From contig JAFMAW010000001.1 in assembly GCA_029784795.1 (NCBI GenBank), forward strand, positions 62,001 through 126,000: a stretch of 64,000 nucleotides of DNA, given 5' to 3'. The notes under the pieces were generated by a model. That model worked only from the letters and a program-made list of their open reading frames with translations. It searched no databases and was not told where the DNA came from. Positions 16,140 to 24,548 of the stretch are shown here, piece after piece. The DNA is from Nitrososphaerota archaeon (GTDB lineage: Archaea > Thermoproteota > Nitrososphaeria > Nitrososphaerales > UBA183). Each line of letters begins with the position of its first letter. Within the stretch, counting starts at the first letter, position 1. Position numbers and translations under genes: made by a program.

Positions 16140-16661
16140 ATGAAGGCGTCAGTTGTCTTCATCTTCCTTTCGGTGGTCGGGGTGGCCGAGGCGTTAGTGC
16201 ACGCCTGGCAGGAAAACGCGTTCACCACATACTGGTCCCACGTGCAATTCTCTCCGTATGCTTCACTCCTTGGCGTCCCTTACTGGGGATTAGGCGTAGT
16301 CTGGTTCCCCCTCGTGCTGGTGGTGGGGCTCTTGGTCACCCGCCTCGGTCGCGACAGTCTGAGGAGGGAACTCCTGGTTCTCCTCTCTGTCGGGAACATC
16401 CTCACGGGTTACCTGTGGTATCTGGACCTGGTAGTGATACGCGCGTTCTCCCCCGAGTACGTGGGCCTGTACCTCACGAACTATGCCCTGACAGGGCTTG
16501 TGGTCGCCCAGAACTGGTCCAGCGCGGTCGTGAAAGACTTCGCCGTGGGCACGATCATCGGAATCGTCGTCGGCGTGTTCTTCGGTCCCTTTGCAGCGGT
16601 GGCATTCGGATTAGCCGGGGGCCTCGTCGGGGCAGTCAGCGGCTACACTTCGACGAGATAG
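16140..16661 (+). CDS. Cysteine-less VKOR-like membrane protein
   Basis: This 173-residue protein has about five transmembrane helices. The block F-S-P-Y-A-S-L-L-G-V-P-Y-W-G-L-G resembles the active-site region of vitamin K epoxide reductase (VKOR) proteins, where Ser-Tyr-Ser, Gly-Ile-Pro and Leu-Leu-Gly follow the first cysteines. No cysteine occurs anywhere in the protein, so it cannot do thiol redox chemistry. A quinone-binding or structural role is possible. It shares its operator with the cupredoxin and cytochrome genes. The VKOR relationship is from pattern only and needs a profile search. Confidence 0.6.
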   Translation: MKASVVFIFLSVVGVAEALVHAWQENAFTTYWSHVQFSPYASLLGVPYWGLGVVWFPLVLVVGLLVTRLGRDSLRRELLVLLSVGNILTGYLWYLDLVVIRAFSPEYVGLYLTNYALTGLVVAQNWSSAVVKDFAVGTIIGIVVGVFFGPFAAVAFGLAGGLVGAVSGYTSTR

Positions 16662-16885
16662 GCCTGGCTGCCAAAGGAGCCCAGAGCGCAGACCCGCTAC
16701 GCATTACGAGCGCGTTGTCGAACGGCCTCCGAAACCGGGCTAACCGCGCCCTCGCCTTGCCTTGCTAGCTGGTGACGCACATGGCGAATCCCGTTTGCAG
16801 AAAGCGGCTCGAGTCTCCTTGATTGGGCTGGTCCAGTCAGCGTGCTCCGTTGATACCGTAAGCGCAGGGCGGAGCGGATCCGCCC
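16662..16885. other. Intergenic, nothing recognised
   Basis: This stretch lies between two convergent genes and shows no coding potential, tRNA or strong promoter that I can identify. Confidence 0.4.
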
Positions 16886-17797
16886 TCAGACTCGGGCCTG
16901 GGACTCCTCGCCCAGGTGCATCATGCCCTCGTCCACCAGGCCGGCGACCACTCGTGCATATCTTCCAGTGGGGTCGAGCTCAGGGTCGAAAATGGTGACC
17001 TCTGCTCCCACTGCGCCAGGGGAGAGCCGCTCCACCAGCTCCACGAGCTGTCCGCAGTCCAGCCCTCCAGGTGATGGAGAGTCCACGGCGGGCATCACCG
17101 TCGGGTCCAGTATGTCCACATCCAAATGGAGCCAGAACCCGTCAAGGCCGGTCCTTTCCACGGTCGCCCGTATCGTTGAGGCCGCGCTCTTCATCCCCCG
17201 GCGTCGCATCTCCGAGGCTGGCAGAACCGCCCCTATCTTCTCGGCGACCTCTGAAATGTGCTCGTCGCCGTCTCGGCACCCCGCATGGACTGTGGCCTCA
17301 GGTTCGAAGTACGGTCGGAGACCGTCGATGTCCGATACCCCGTCCCAGTGCAAGCCCACAGCCGCAGCGAGGTCCTCCCCCGCGAGACTCGCCACCAAGT
17401 CGCTGTTGCCAGGGTTCCTGAAGTCTGTATGCCCGTCGAGATGGACGAGCCCATAGCGGCCCGCCTTCTTGAGAGCGATTCCTGATCCTATCAGGATGCT
17501 GCAGTCCCCTCCCACGACCAGCGGGGCGTCGCCTCCCCGAAGTGTGTCCAGTATCTTAGAAGAAAGCAGTCTCGAAAACTCGACGATCCTGGTCTGATTG
17601 CGCACCGAGCCAGGCAAGACCTCTTGCAGATAACTGCCTGGTTCCACCGTCCCGCAATCAGACCCGCCTCTCCGCTCGAACGACTCGAAGAGTCCCGCTC
17701 TACGCAATGCTTCAGGAGCCTTGTAGCAGCCTGGTATGGCTCCGGTCCTGGGGGGTCGGAGGCCGAGGCTAGACGGGGCAGAAATCAGGCATACCAT
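16886..17797 (-). CDS. Arginase/agmatinase-family protein with an altered metal ligand
   Basis: This 303-residue protein has the ureohydrolase fold and metal motifs: V-V-G-G-D-C-S (94-100), H-L-D-G-H-T-D (119-125) and H-L-D-V-D-I-L-D-P. In classical enzymes the first motif is GGDHS; here Cys99 replaces the histidine that binds the first manganese. The other Asp and His ligands are present. It starts at ATG 17797 and runs convergent to the VKOR-like gene. Substrate could be an arginine- or guanidine-related compound, but the changed ligand makes ordinary arginase activity uncertain. Confidence 0.8.
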   Translation of the reverse strand: MVCLISAPSSLGLRPPRTGAIPGCYKAPEALRRAGLFESFERRGGSDCGTVEPGSYLQEVLPGSVRNQTRIVEFSRLLSSKILDTLRGGDAPLVVGGDCSILIGSGIALKKAGRYGLVHLDGHTDFRNPGNSDLVASLAGEDLAAAVGLHWDGVSDIDGLRPYFEPEATVHAGCRDGDEHISEVAEKIGAVLPASEMRRRGMKSAASTIRATVERTGLDGFWLHLDVDILDPTVMPAVDSPSPGGLDCGQLVELVERLSPGAVGAEVTIFDPELDPTGRYARVVAGLVDEGMMHLGEESQARV

Positions 17798-18075
17798 CTA
17801 ATCCACCGCCGTCGGTGAGGCCGCTGACAAGCTATCACCCGACTCTAGGGAATCCATGTCCATTAGGTTCGACGGAACTGATGCGCTGCGCAGCTGAAAT
17901 GAGCGCTCCTCCAGCCATCGTGCAGCAGGACCTGCTTCCTTTTTTATTTCTTCGTCTGGTGAATGAAATCAGCCAGGGACCTCGGTCACCCCGTGCCCAT
18001 GCCCGTCCCCCAGATGGCTCGACCCGCCATTGTGTCAACAAAGGATAAACATCGCTTTGTCGCAGTTGCCGTCGA
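17798..18075. other. Intergenic stretch with one promoter element
   Basis: No gene is supported. A GGATAAAC box (18043-18050) serves the micro-ORF and membrane protein that follow. A T-rich run at about 17938-17948 may be a terminator or a promoter; I cannot decide which. Confidence 0.35.
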
Positions 18076-18093
18076 GTGGTTCTGGAGACTTGA
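18076..18093 (+). CDS. Leaderless five-codon micro-ORF coupled to the next gene
   Basis: GTG 18076 lies about 29 nt after the centre of the GGATAAAC box (18043-18050), the leaderless spacing seen elsewhere. It encodes only V-V-L-E-T before TGA, and this TGA overlaps TTG 18090, the likely start of the downstream protein (TTGA). It may load ribosomes for re-initiation. The evidence is only positional. Confidence 0.3.
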   Translation: MVLET

Positions 18094-18377
18094 AGGCGAA
18101 GACCGCTTCCACGCGGCGGGCGATCGACGGCTGGAAGTCTAGAGCGAAGGCGCAGGTCAGGATGTCCAGGGGCTGGACGCTCTACCTGGCGGCCCAGCTG
18201 CTCACCTCCTCCAGGCGGGAGAGGGCTGCGCTGATACCTCTCCTAGTCTTCGCGTCTTTATTCTCCTTCGCCACCTTGGAGTTCGTGATGCTCGTCCTCG
18301 TCGGCTTCTTCATAGCCAAGCTCCAGTGCTACAGGTTCGTCAACTTGGTGCTGGGCGCGTTCGAGCCACCGCGCTGA
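18090..18377 (+). CDS. Small membrane protein of unknown function
   Basis: The product is about 95 residues if translation starts at TTG 18090. The first half is basic and probably helical; a hydrophobic segment (about residues 47-72) is followed by a short tail. I do not recognise a family. The start is uncertain because in-frame codons extend upstream to 18030, but the promoter position excludes most of that extension. Confidence 0.5.
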   Translation: MKAKTASTRRAIDGWKSRAKAQVRMSRGWTLYLAAQLLTSSRRERAALIPLLVFASLFSFATLEFVMLVLVGFFIAKLQCYRFVNLVLGAFEPPR

Positions 18378-18392
18378 GCCGCCCGCCGTCGC

Positions 18393-20045
18393 TCACTCCG
18401 GCGGGATCTGTCTGTATGAGAGGCCCAGCTCAATCCCCTGCCTCCTTCTGACCGCCCTGGCGACTAGGTAGACCAGGAGGCAGGCGACGAAAAGCCCGAG
18501 CACGAACTCGTCCGACTGCAGAAGCGGGTAGGTCAGGAAGAGGTTCGGCCCCGCCACGTACTCGTAGGCGAGGAAGAGGTTGAATGCCAGCGCGAGGGCT
18601 CCCGCCACCGAGACGGCGGGAATCTTCCAGACCGTGTACCTGCTTATCGGGGACGATTCGTACACGTCCTTCAGCCTGAACGGGAACACCATGGCGGTGA
18701 CGCAGATGAGCAGGTATGCGACCTCTGTCCCGAACCCCGCCGAAGCAACGTAGGACCCTATGGCGTTGAACTGGTAGACCACGAAGTAGAGCCAGGCCAT
18801 GCTCCCGGCGAAGGACACCAGCAGCGCCAACAGCGGTGCGCCCGACCGGGGGCTGACCGACGACACCCTGCTCGGAAGCACCCTGTCCATGGCGGCCCCA
18901 AGCATGATCCTCGTGCTGGCGAAGTAGACTATCAGGACCACCTGGAATATCCCCATCATCATCCCGATGAAGATCACCGCGAGGACGAGCGGATTACCTG
19001 ACAGGAGGCTGATGATGTATGGGAAGAACGGGTCCGGCACTACGTTCAGGACCGCTCCGACCGGACCGGGGTTGCTCCCGAACCAGAGCCCGTTGAACGC
19101 GTGGATGAACTGGAGGCCGACTGTCCCGGAATAGGCGTACCAGGTCAGGGCCCAAAGGGCGCCTATGGCAAGGTAGGACCCAACTATCTGGAAGAGCTGA
19201 AGCCTGAAGTTCCCGGCGCGCTTGATCTCGCCGAGGTTGTAGATGGACCATCCGGCGTACCCCAGCGACAGCCAGGCGATGGCCCAGAGGGTGATCGTCT
19301 CATACGCGCTGAACTTCTGCCCCAGCGCCACCCCGCTCCCCTGGGCGGCGCTGATGATGGTCTGGTATGCGTCCGGCCCGATCGTTCTGTTGTATGAGTA
19401 TACGGCGGCGTTGAAGCTGCTGACGAAGTCTTGATGGGTGCTCGCCAGTAGCAGCCCCAACATGGTCAGGAGCGAGAGGAGTGCGCCCCCGAAGAGGACG
19501 TACTGCACCTTCACATAGAACCGCATCCCCCGGGCTGCCACCAAGAGCCCCAGCAGGAGGATGACGGTGGTGACCGCGAAGGTCGCCGCGGGAGCCTGGA
19601 GCTCCGTGGCCAGCGAGGCGTATCCGGCGATCCCTGTGGCATGAGCCAGCTCAGCGAAGAGCGGCTGCAGGCAGAGCGTCACCATCACTGATCCGAGGAA
19701 CGCCGAGAAGAACCACTGCCAGATCGACCACGCGCTGAAGGTGGCGGCGAACCCGACCGCGGGGTTCAGGACCCTGCTCTGCCACACATAGTCGCCGCCT
19801 GCCCTGGGCATCGACGACGCAAGCATGGAGACGACGACGTAGAAAGGGACGGCGGCCAGGACCGTGGTCAGTATACCGAGGCCAACGTCCCCGCCAGGGA
19901 GGACGGCGGGCCCATAGCTGAAGAGGACGGCTTCGGTGAACCCGGTCAGGCCCACCGCCATCATGTTGTAGATGAAAGCGTGGTGTGGGGACATCGCCTT
20001 CACAAGGCCGGTCGACTCCCTGACGAAGACCTTCTCTTCCGTCAA
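18393..20045 (-). CDS. APC-family amino acid permease
   Basis: This protein of about 550 residues has roughly twelve to fourteen transmembrane helices and the APC N-terminus (acidic lead, then L-V-K-A-M-S-P-H-H-A-F and an early helix with G-P-A-V-L-P-G-G-D). It should import or exchange amino acids or amines. I chose TTG 20045, because the TATA box GTTTATAC (20077-20070) is centred 28.5 nt upstream. The 23-codon longer ORF would include the promoter. The divergent gene is a class V aminotransferase, so the imported compound may feed transamination. Confidence 0.85.
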   Translation of the reverse strand: MTEEKVFVRESTGLVKAMSPHHAFIYNMMAVGLTGFTEAVLFSYGPAVLPGGDVGLGILTTVLAAVPFYVVVSMLASSMPRAGGDYVWQSRVLNPAVGFAATFSAWSIWQWFFSAFLGSVMVTLCLQPLFAELAHATGIAGYASLATELQAPAATFAVTTVILLLGLLVAARGMRFYVKVQYVLFGGALLSLLTMLGLLLASTHQDFVSSFNAAVYSYNRTIGPDAYQTIISAAQGSGVALGQKFSAYETITLWAIAWLSLGYAGWSIYNLGEIKRAGNFRLQLFQIVGSYLAIGALWALTWYAYSGTVGLQFIHAFNGLWFGSNPGPVGAVLNVVPDPFFPYIISLLSGNPLVLAVIFIGMMMGIFQVVLIVYFASTRIMLGAAMDRVLPSRVSSVSPRSGAPLLALLVSFAGSMAWLYFVVYQFNAIGSYVASAGFGTEVAYLLICVTAMVFPFRLKDVYESSPISRYTVWKIPAVSVAGALALAFNLFLAYEYVAGPNLFLTYPLLQSDEFVLGLFVACLLVYLVARAVRRRQGIELGLSYRQIPPE

Positions 20046-20069
20046 ACAGGTCTCAGGCCCAGAGACAAT

Positions 20070-20077
20070 GTATAAAC
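20070..20077. promoter_or_regulatory. TATA element between the divergent permease and aminotransferase genes
   Basis: GTATAAAC reads GTTTATAC on the minus strand and is centred exactly 28.5 nt from TTG 20045 of the permease. On the plus strand it could also serve the aminotransferase gene at 20115 with a short leader. Confidence 0.6.
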
Positions 20078-20114
20078 GATTCATGTCTCCGCAGCGCCCG
20101 GGCGAACCAACCAC

Positions 20115-21227
20115 TTGCTGATCTACACCCCCGGTCCGACGGAGGTCCCCCCTAGAGTTCTGAGGAGGATGGCGCGGCCCATAACGAACCCCGACCTGGA
20201 CCCAGCCTTCGCGAAGTCCTACGAGTTGACCCAGGGGAAGCTGAGGCGGCTGATGAAGACCAAGAACGACGTCCTAATCATGTCCGGGGAGGGACTCCTC
20301 GGACTGGAGGCCGCGGTCGCGTCTCTCGTGGCGAGGGGGCAGAAGGTGCTGACCGTCACCAACGGGGTCTTCGGCGACGGCTTCGTAGACTTCGTGAAGA
20401 TGTACGGCGGGATCCCGGTTGCGGTCCGGGGACCCTATGACCGGCCGGTGGACCCCGAGTCGGTGGCGGCAGCCCTCGACGCCGACAGAGAGATAGAGGT
20501 CGCCACCTTCGTTCACTGCGAGACACCCAGCGGTGTCCTGAACCCGCTGCGGGAGGTTGCCGCGGCCTGCCGGAAGCGAGGCGTCATGCTCATCGCCGAC
20601 GCCGTTTCGTCCTTGGGCGGAACTCCGGTTGAGACAGACTCCTGGGGGGTCGACGTCTGCCTAGGTGGGAGCCAGAAGTGCTTGAGCGCGCCCCCTGGCC
20701 TGGCTCTGGTTTCAGTGAGCGAGAGGGCATGGGGCGTCGTGAGACGGCGCGGCCCCCGCGTCCCTGCGTACTACGCGAGCCTCTGGCAGTGGGAAGAGTG
20801 GTGGAACAAGAAGAGGCTGTTCCCGTACACCCCGTCGGTCTCTGACATCGCCGCCCTGGACGAGGCGCTGGACATCGCCCTCGAGGAGGGGCTCCCGCGC
20901 GCCTTCGAGCGCCACAGGCGGGTCTCAAAGCTCATCCTGTCAGGCTGCAGGGGGATGGGGCTGGTCCCCTATCCGAAGAGGGATGACTATCACTCTCCCA
21001 CTGTGACCGCGGTCAGGCGCCCGGCGCAAGTCCCCGAGGCCAGGCTGCTGCGGCTCATGGAGGAGCGCCATGGGGTGATGATCGCAGGGTCCTGGGGTAA
21101 GCTCTCCGGAAAGGTGCTCAGGCTCGGGAACATGGGATACAACGCCCGCCCTCGTCAGGCGAGGAGGGCTATGCTGGCGCTCGAGCGCGCGCTGAGTGAG
21201 CTGGGCTTCAGGGAGAACGAAGCCTGA
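20115..21227 (+). CDS. Class V aminotransferase (second family member)
   Basis: This 370-residue enzyme has Y-T-P-G-P-T-E near its start, PLP-binding aspartate in I-A-D-A-V-S-S and the Schiff-base lysine in G-G-S-Q-K-C-L-S-A-P-P-G. It belongs to the alanine-glyoxylate / serine-glyoxylate aminotransferase group, like the gene at 13677-14816, but the two are clearly diverged. The start is TTG 20115. It is divergent from an amino acid permease. Which amino acid and oxo-acid it uses is not visible. Confidence 0.85.
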   Translation: MLIYTPGPTEVPPRVLRRMARPITNPDLDPAFAKSYELTQGKLRRLMKTKNDVLIMSGEGLLGLEAAVASLVARGQKVLTVTNGVFGDGFVDFVKMYGGIPVAVRGPYDRPVDPESVAAALDADREIEVATFVHCETPSGVLNPLREVAAACRKRGVMLIADAVSSLGGTPVETDSWGVDVCLGGSQKCLSAPPGLALVSVSERAWGVVRRRGPRVPAYYASLWQWEEWWNKKRLFPYTPSVSDIAALDEALDIALEEGLPRAFERHRRVSKLILSGCRGMGLVPYPKRDDYHSPTVTAVRRPAQVPEARLLRLMEERHGVMIAGSWGKLSGKVLRLGNMGYNARPRQARRAMLALERALSELGFRENEA

Positions 21228-21283
21228 CTCCGAGCCTTGGTTCTGGTGAGGGTCGTCGGAAGCGTCCAGGAGGCAGAGCCGGG

Positions 21284-22828
21284 TCACGGCTGGCGGGCGC
21301 CGAGTTGCCTGGTCAGGACTTCTTCCAGAGTCTCGAAGTATGACCTCGTCCCCTGCGGCATCGACTCCTTATTCTTCCGGATCGCGTCGATGATGTAAGG
21401 GAGGGCGCTCGACGAAACCTTCAGCTCAACCCGCTTGTCGCTTCCTGTGCTCGGCCTGGGGAGGCCTACCCTGGCCTTCACGTCGGGGGGAGCCGCGTTC
21501 CTTGCATCCTCCTCCACCTTCTCAGCCCAGCTCTCCAGCTGGTTCTGGTCGAGCCCTTCGACCATCCCGCTCAGCTCCTTGACCAGCGGGCTGATGGTGG
21601 CGAGCGAAGCCAGGTCGAGCCCTTCGGTCTGGCCTTTGAACCGCCTCGCCCCGACAGCTGTGATCACGTTAGTCCCGATGATTACCAGAGTTGCGATGGG
21701 GAGTATCTGGTTGGAGCCTGCGATCGAGTCCGCAACCAGCGTGGTGGCCAGGAGGGCTGGCGTCAGTCCCTGGGCCATCATCGACTCGATTACCCTTCTG
21801 TCCTTGGTCGTCTTCTTCCAGTCGACCGCTTCCGTGCTGAGCACCCTGGTGACCACCAGGGTCCCCACCACCGCAATCGACTCGAAGTACACCAGGGGCG
21901 ACGTCAGGACGCCGAGGGGGAGGGAGAATCCGAGGAAGAAGAGGAAGAACGTCCTCAAGAAGAATGAGATTTCGGTCTGGAACGCCGAGATGTAGTTGAG
22001 CGAGACCGCAGGCATGGCAGTCCCGAAGCCCAATGAAGCGGGGATGTCTGTCATGTTCTTCATCACCAGCCCTATGGCTAGGACCGTTATCACGCCACTC
22101 CCGCCAATGTTCCCTATCAGCACGTAGGCCAGGAGGACATAACCCACAGTCGCGACGTAGAAGTATTCCGACTGCCCGAGCGCTTTGGCAACTCTGACCC
22201 AGGCGAACCCGAGGAGGACCCCTCCGACCAGGCCGATGGAGAGCTGCTGGAAGAAGCTCGAGGAGATGAGGGACAACCCGCTGAAGTCCAGGGGCGCGTT
22301 CTGGCTGTATCCGTTCAGCAGGACCGTGAACAGTATGATCAGCACGAGCGAATCGTAGACGGACTCCATCGACAGGTTGGAGACCAGCCCCCGTTGCGAA
22401 ATCCTGTTCCCCATGTAGGGGATTATGACCATCGAGATCTCTCCTCCGACTACCGAGCCGAGGAAGAGGGACTGGTACAGGTTCCAGTGCAGGACCGCGG
22501 TGAACAGAAAGGAGGTCACCAAGATGGAGAGAATCATGTAGACGCTCGACCGGGTGATCGCCGACCTCCCTTCCGAAACTACCTCCCTGATCTTCATGCT
22601 CATGCCTATGTCGAAGACCACCATGGCGAGGGTGACCTGGGAAAGCAGCGGCAGCATCGCGTTGACCGTGGACGTGGGTAGGACCGCGAACCAGCGGGTC
22701 GCGATCCCCGCGGCTATGAGGAACAGAGTCTGGGGTATCCCCTTCTTGTTCAGCAGGATGTTCCCCACGAACCCGATGAATATGATCGAGGATAGAACTA
22801 GCAGGAACGTCTCAGGAGAGAGCGCCAA
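21284..22828 (-). CDS. Cation/proton antiporter (CPA-type)
   Basis: This 514-residue protein has a membrane domain of about twelve helices (residues 1-385) and a soluble C-terminal tail of about 120 residues that may be regulatory. The membrane part resembles the Na+/H+ exchanger domain, including a conserved aspartate in V-V-F-D-I-G-M-S and V-Y-D-S-L-V. It starts at TTG 22828 with GGAG about 10 nt upstream. Ion specificity (Na+ or K+) cannot be assigned. Confidence 0.8.
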   Translation of the reverse strand: MALSPETFLLVLSSIIFIGFVGNILLNKKGIPQTLFLIAAGIATRWFAVLPTSTVNAMLPLLSQVTLAMVVFDIGMSMKIREVVSEGRSAITRSSVYMILSILVTSFLFTAVLHWNLYQSLFLGSVVGGEISMVIIPYMGNRISQRGLVSNLSMESVYDSLVLIILFTVLLNGYSQNAPLDFSGLSLISSSFFQQLSIGLVGGVLLGFAWVRVAKALGQSEYFYVATVGYVLLAYVLIGNIGGSGVITVLAIGLVMKNMTDIPASLGFGTAMPAVSLNYISAFQTEISFFLRTFFLFFLGFSLPLGVLTSPLVYFESIAVVGTLVVTRVLSTEAVDWKKTTKDRRVIESMMAQGLTPALLATTLVADSIAGSNQILPIATLVIIGTNVITAVGARRFKGQTEGLDLASLATISPLVKELSGMVEGLDQNQLESWAEKVEEDARNAAPPDVKARVGLPRPSTGSDKRVELKVSSSALPYIIDAIRKNKESMPQGTRSYFETLEEVLTRQLGARQP

Positions 22829-23066
22829 CAGGGGTCAACTCCAAGACCAGTGCTTCGGCCTTCCAGGGTCCCCTGCGCGGCCGAGCTGACATTGAGCCTT
22901 CAAGCCTGGTGGGGGGGCACCGGATAGGTATTTGAGGACAGGCTCTCCTGCGGGGCGCCGTCTCAGGGTGGTGAAGTCGACCATGAGACAGGCTACGCTC
23001 TCAGAGCCGCCCCCTCCTCCGCCGCGCTCCCTGCCGCAGGGCGCCTTCAGATAACTTGAAATCTAC

Positions 23067-23090
23067 CCGATATCGGAGTTCCGATATCGG
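23067..23090 (+). promoter_or_regulatory. Tandem palindromic operator over the padR promoter
   Basis: Two identical perfect palindromes CCGATATCGG lie at 23067-23076 and 23081-23090, 14 bp centre to centre. They sit where the TATA box of the PadR gene (ATG 23103) should be, so a bound protein would block transcription. PadR repressors commonly autoregulate from such sites. Confidence 0.7.
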
Positions 23091-23102
23091 AAAATAGAGA
23101 CC

Positions 23103-23540
23103 ATGTTCAACTTCGACTGGGCCAAGCGCACGCACAAGGGTCTGCGCCGCTGGATCCTCTACATCGTGCGGGACAGTGCGAAGTCGGGTGCGGAGATAAT
23201 GGACGTGATGGAGGCGAATCTCCAAGGCTGGTGGAGGCCGTCCCCTGGCTCGATCTATCCCCTGCTGAAGCGCATGGTGGAGGAGGGCGTCCTCAGCCGT
23301 TCCGCGGACGACAGATACTCCCTCACCACGAGCGGGAAGGAAGAGGTAGACCACCCCTGGCCGTGGCCGGAGCAGATGGGGCAGGCGCCGAAGTCCGTAG
23401 AAGGCGCCATTGAAGTGATCTCCAGCTACACGTCATATCTGGAAGACCTTTCGCGGTCCAACGATCCAAAACTCGCGGGCGGGGGGAACGAGATAAGGAA
23501 GCTCGCGAGCAGGCTTTCAAAGCTGGGAGAGAAGCAATGA
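23103..23540 (+). CDS. PadR-family transcriptional regulator
   Basis: This 145-residue protein has the PadR winged helix: L-R-R-W-I-L-Y-I-V, S-G-A-E-I-M, P-S-P-G-S-I-Y-P-L-L-K-R-M and G-V-L-S-R-S, followed by the T-T-S-G-K-E wing. A C-terminal helical region follows, used for dimerisation in the family. It overlaps the ABC ATPase gene by 4 nt. PadR proteins next to drug-type ABC transporters usually sense the transported compound, so it probably represses the whole three-gene operon via the palindromes just upstream. Confidence 0.9.
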   Translation: MFNFDWAKRTHKGLRRWILYIVRDSAKSGAEIMDVMEANLQGWWRPSPGSIYPLLKRMVEEGVLSRSADDRYSLTTSGKEEVDHPWPWPEQMGQAPKSVEGAIEVISSYTSYLEDLSRSNDPKLAGGGNEIRKLASRLSKLGEKQ

Positions 23541-24541
23541 GCCAACGGCCGCTGGTCAGGGTGGAGGGGCTGTCAAAGAACTTCGGGGCACTGAAGGCAG
23601 TGGACGGCGTCTCCTTTGAAATCAAGGAAGGCGAAGTCTTCGGGTTCCTAGGACCCAACGGGGCAGGGAAGACCACCACCATAAGCATGCTCACGACGCT
23701 GCTGAAGCCTTCGGGCGGGCAGGCGGAGATAGCAGGACTGGACATCCACAGGCACCCCAACGAGGTCAGGAGGGTGGTCGGGGTCGTCCCTCAGGAGTAT
23801 ACCGCCGACGAGGACCTGACCGGCCTGCAGAACATAGTGCTCTGCGCAGACCTCTATGGCATACCGAGGAGCAACTCCAAGCCGCACGCCATGGAGCTCC
23901 TGAAGCTCGTCGAACTGCAAGACGCCGCGAACAGGAAGGTCAGCACCTACTCCGGCGGGATGAGGCGAAGGTTGGAGCTCGCCAGCGGGCTGATCAACTA
24001 CCCCAAGCTGCTCTTCCTCGACGAGCCGACGCTTGGACTGGATGTGCAGACAAGGACCGCCGTATGGAGCTACATCAAGATGCTGAAGGAGGAGTACAAG
24101 ATGACCCTCTTCCTCACCACCCACTACCTGGAGGAGGCCGACTCCCTCTGCGACCGGATAGCGATCGTGGACCACGGCCGCATAGTGAAGATAGGCTCCC
24201 CGGACGAGCTGAAGGCCAGCATAGGCGGGGACGTCTTAGTCGTGGGCGTAGCGGAGGCGGAGCCGGACATCTCAGAGGACATCAAGAAGATACCGCTGGT
24301 GAGGGAGGTCAAGAAGAACGGCCATGAATACAGGATAAAGTCGGAGGCAGGCGAGGAGTCCTCCATCAAGGTCATCGACCTGATCAGGTCGAAGGGGCTG
24401 CACGTGACCAAGATATCGCTCACCAAGCCCACCCTCGACGAAGCATACCTGGAGTTCACCGGGCGCAGCATCAGAGAGGAAGAGTCCAACAAGATGGACG
24501 CGTTCAAGCAGAGGGTGACGATGATGAGGGCCCGCAGGTGA
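23537..24541 (+). CDS. ABC transporter ATP-binding protein, drug-resistance (DrrA) type
   Basis: This 334-residue ATPase has Walker A G-P-N-G-A-G-K-T-T, Q-loop P-Q-E, signature Y-S-G-G-M, Walker B L-L-F-L-D-E-P-T and switch histidine L-T-T-H-Y. A C-terminal extension of about 100 residues matches the DrrA-type regulatory domain. It is translationally coupled to padR and followed by its permease. The complex should export a hydrophobic compound. Confidence 0.93.
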   Translation: MSQRPLVRVEGLSKNFGALKAVDGVSFEIKEGEVFGFLGPNGAGKTTTISMLTTLLKPSGGQAEIAGLDIHRHPNEVRRVVGVVPQEYTADEDLTGLQNIVLCADLYGIPRSNSKPHAMELLKLVELQDAANRKVSTYSGGMRRRLELASGLINYPKLLFLDEPTLGLDVQTRTAVWSYIKMLKEEYKMTLFLTTHYLEEADSLCDRIAIVDHGRIVKIGSPDELKASIGGDVLVVGVAEAEPDISEDIKKIPLVREVKKNGHEYRIKSEAGEESSIKVIDLIRSKGLHVTKISLTKPTLDEAYLEFTGRSIREEESNKMDAFKQRVTMMRARR

Positions 24542-24548
24542 CGTGAAG

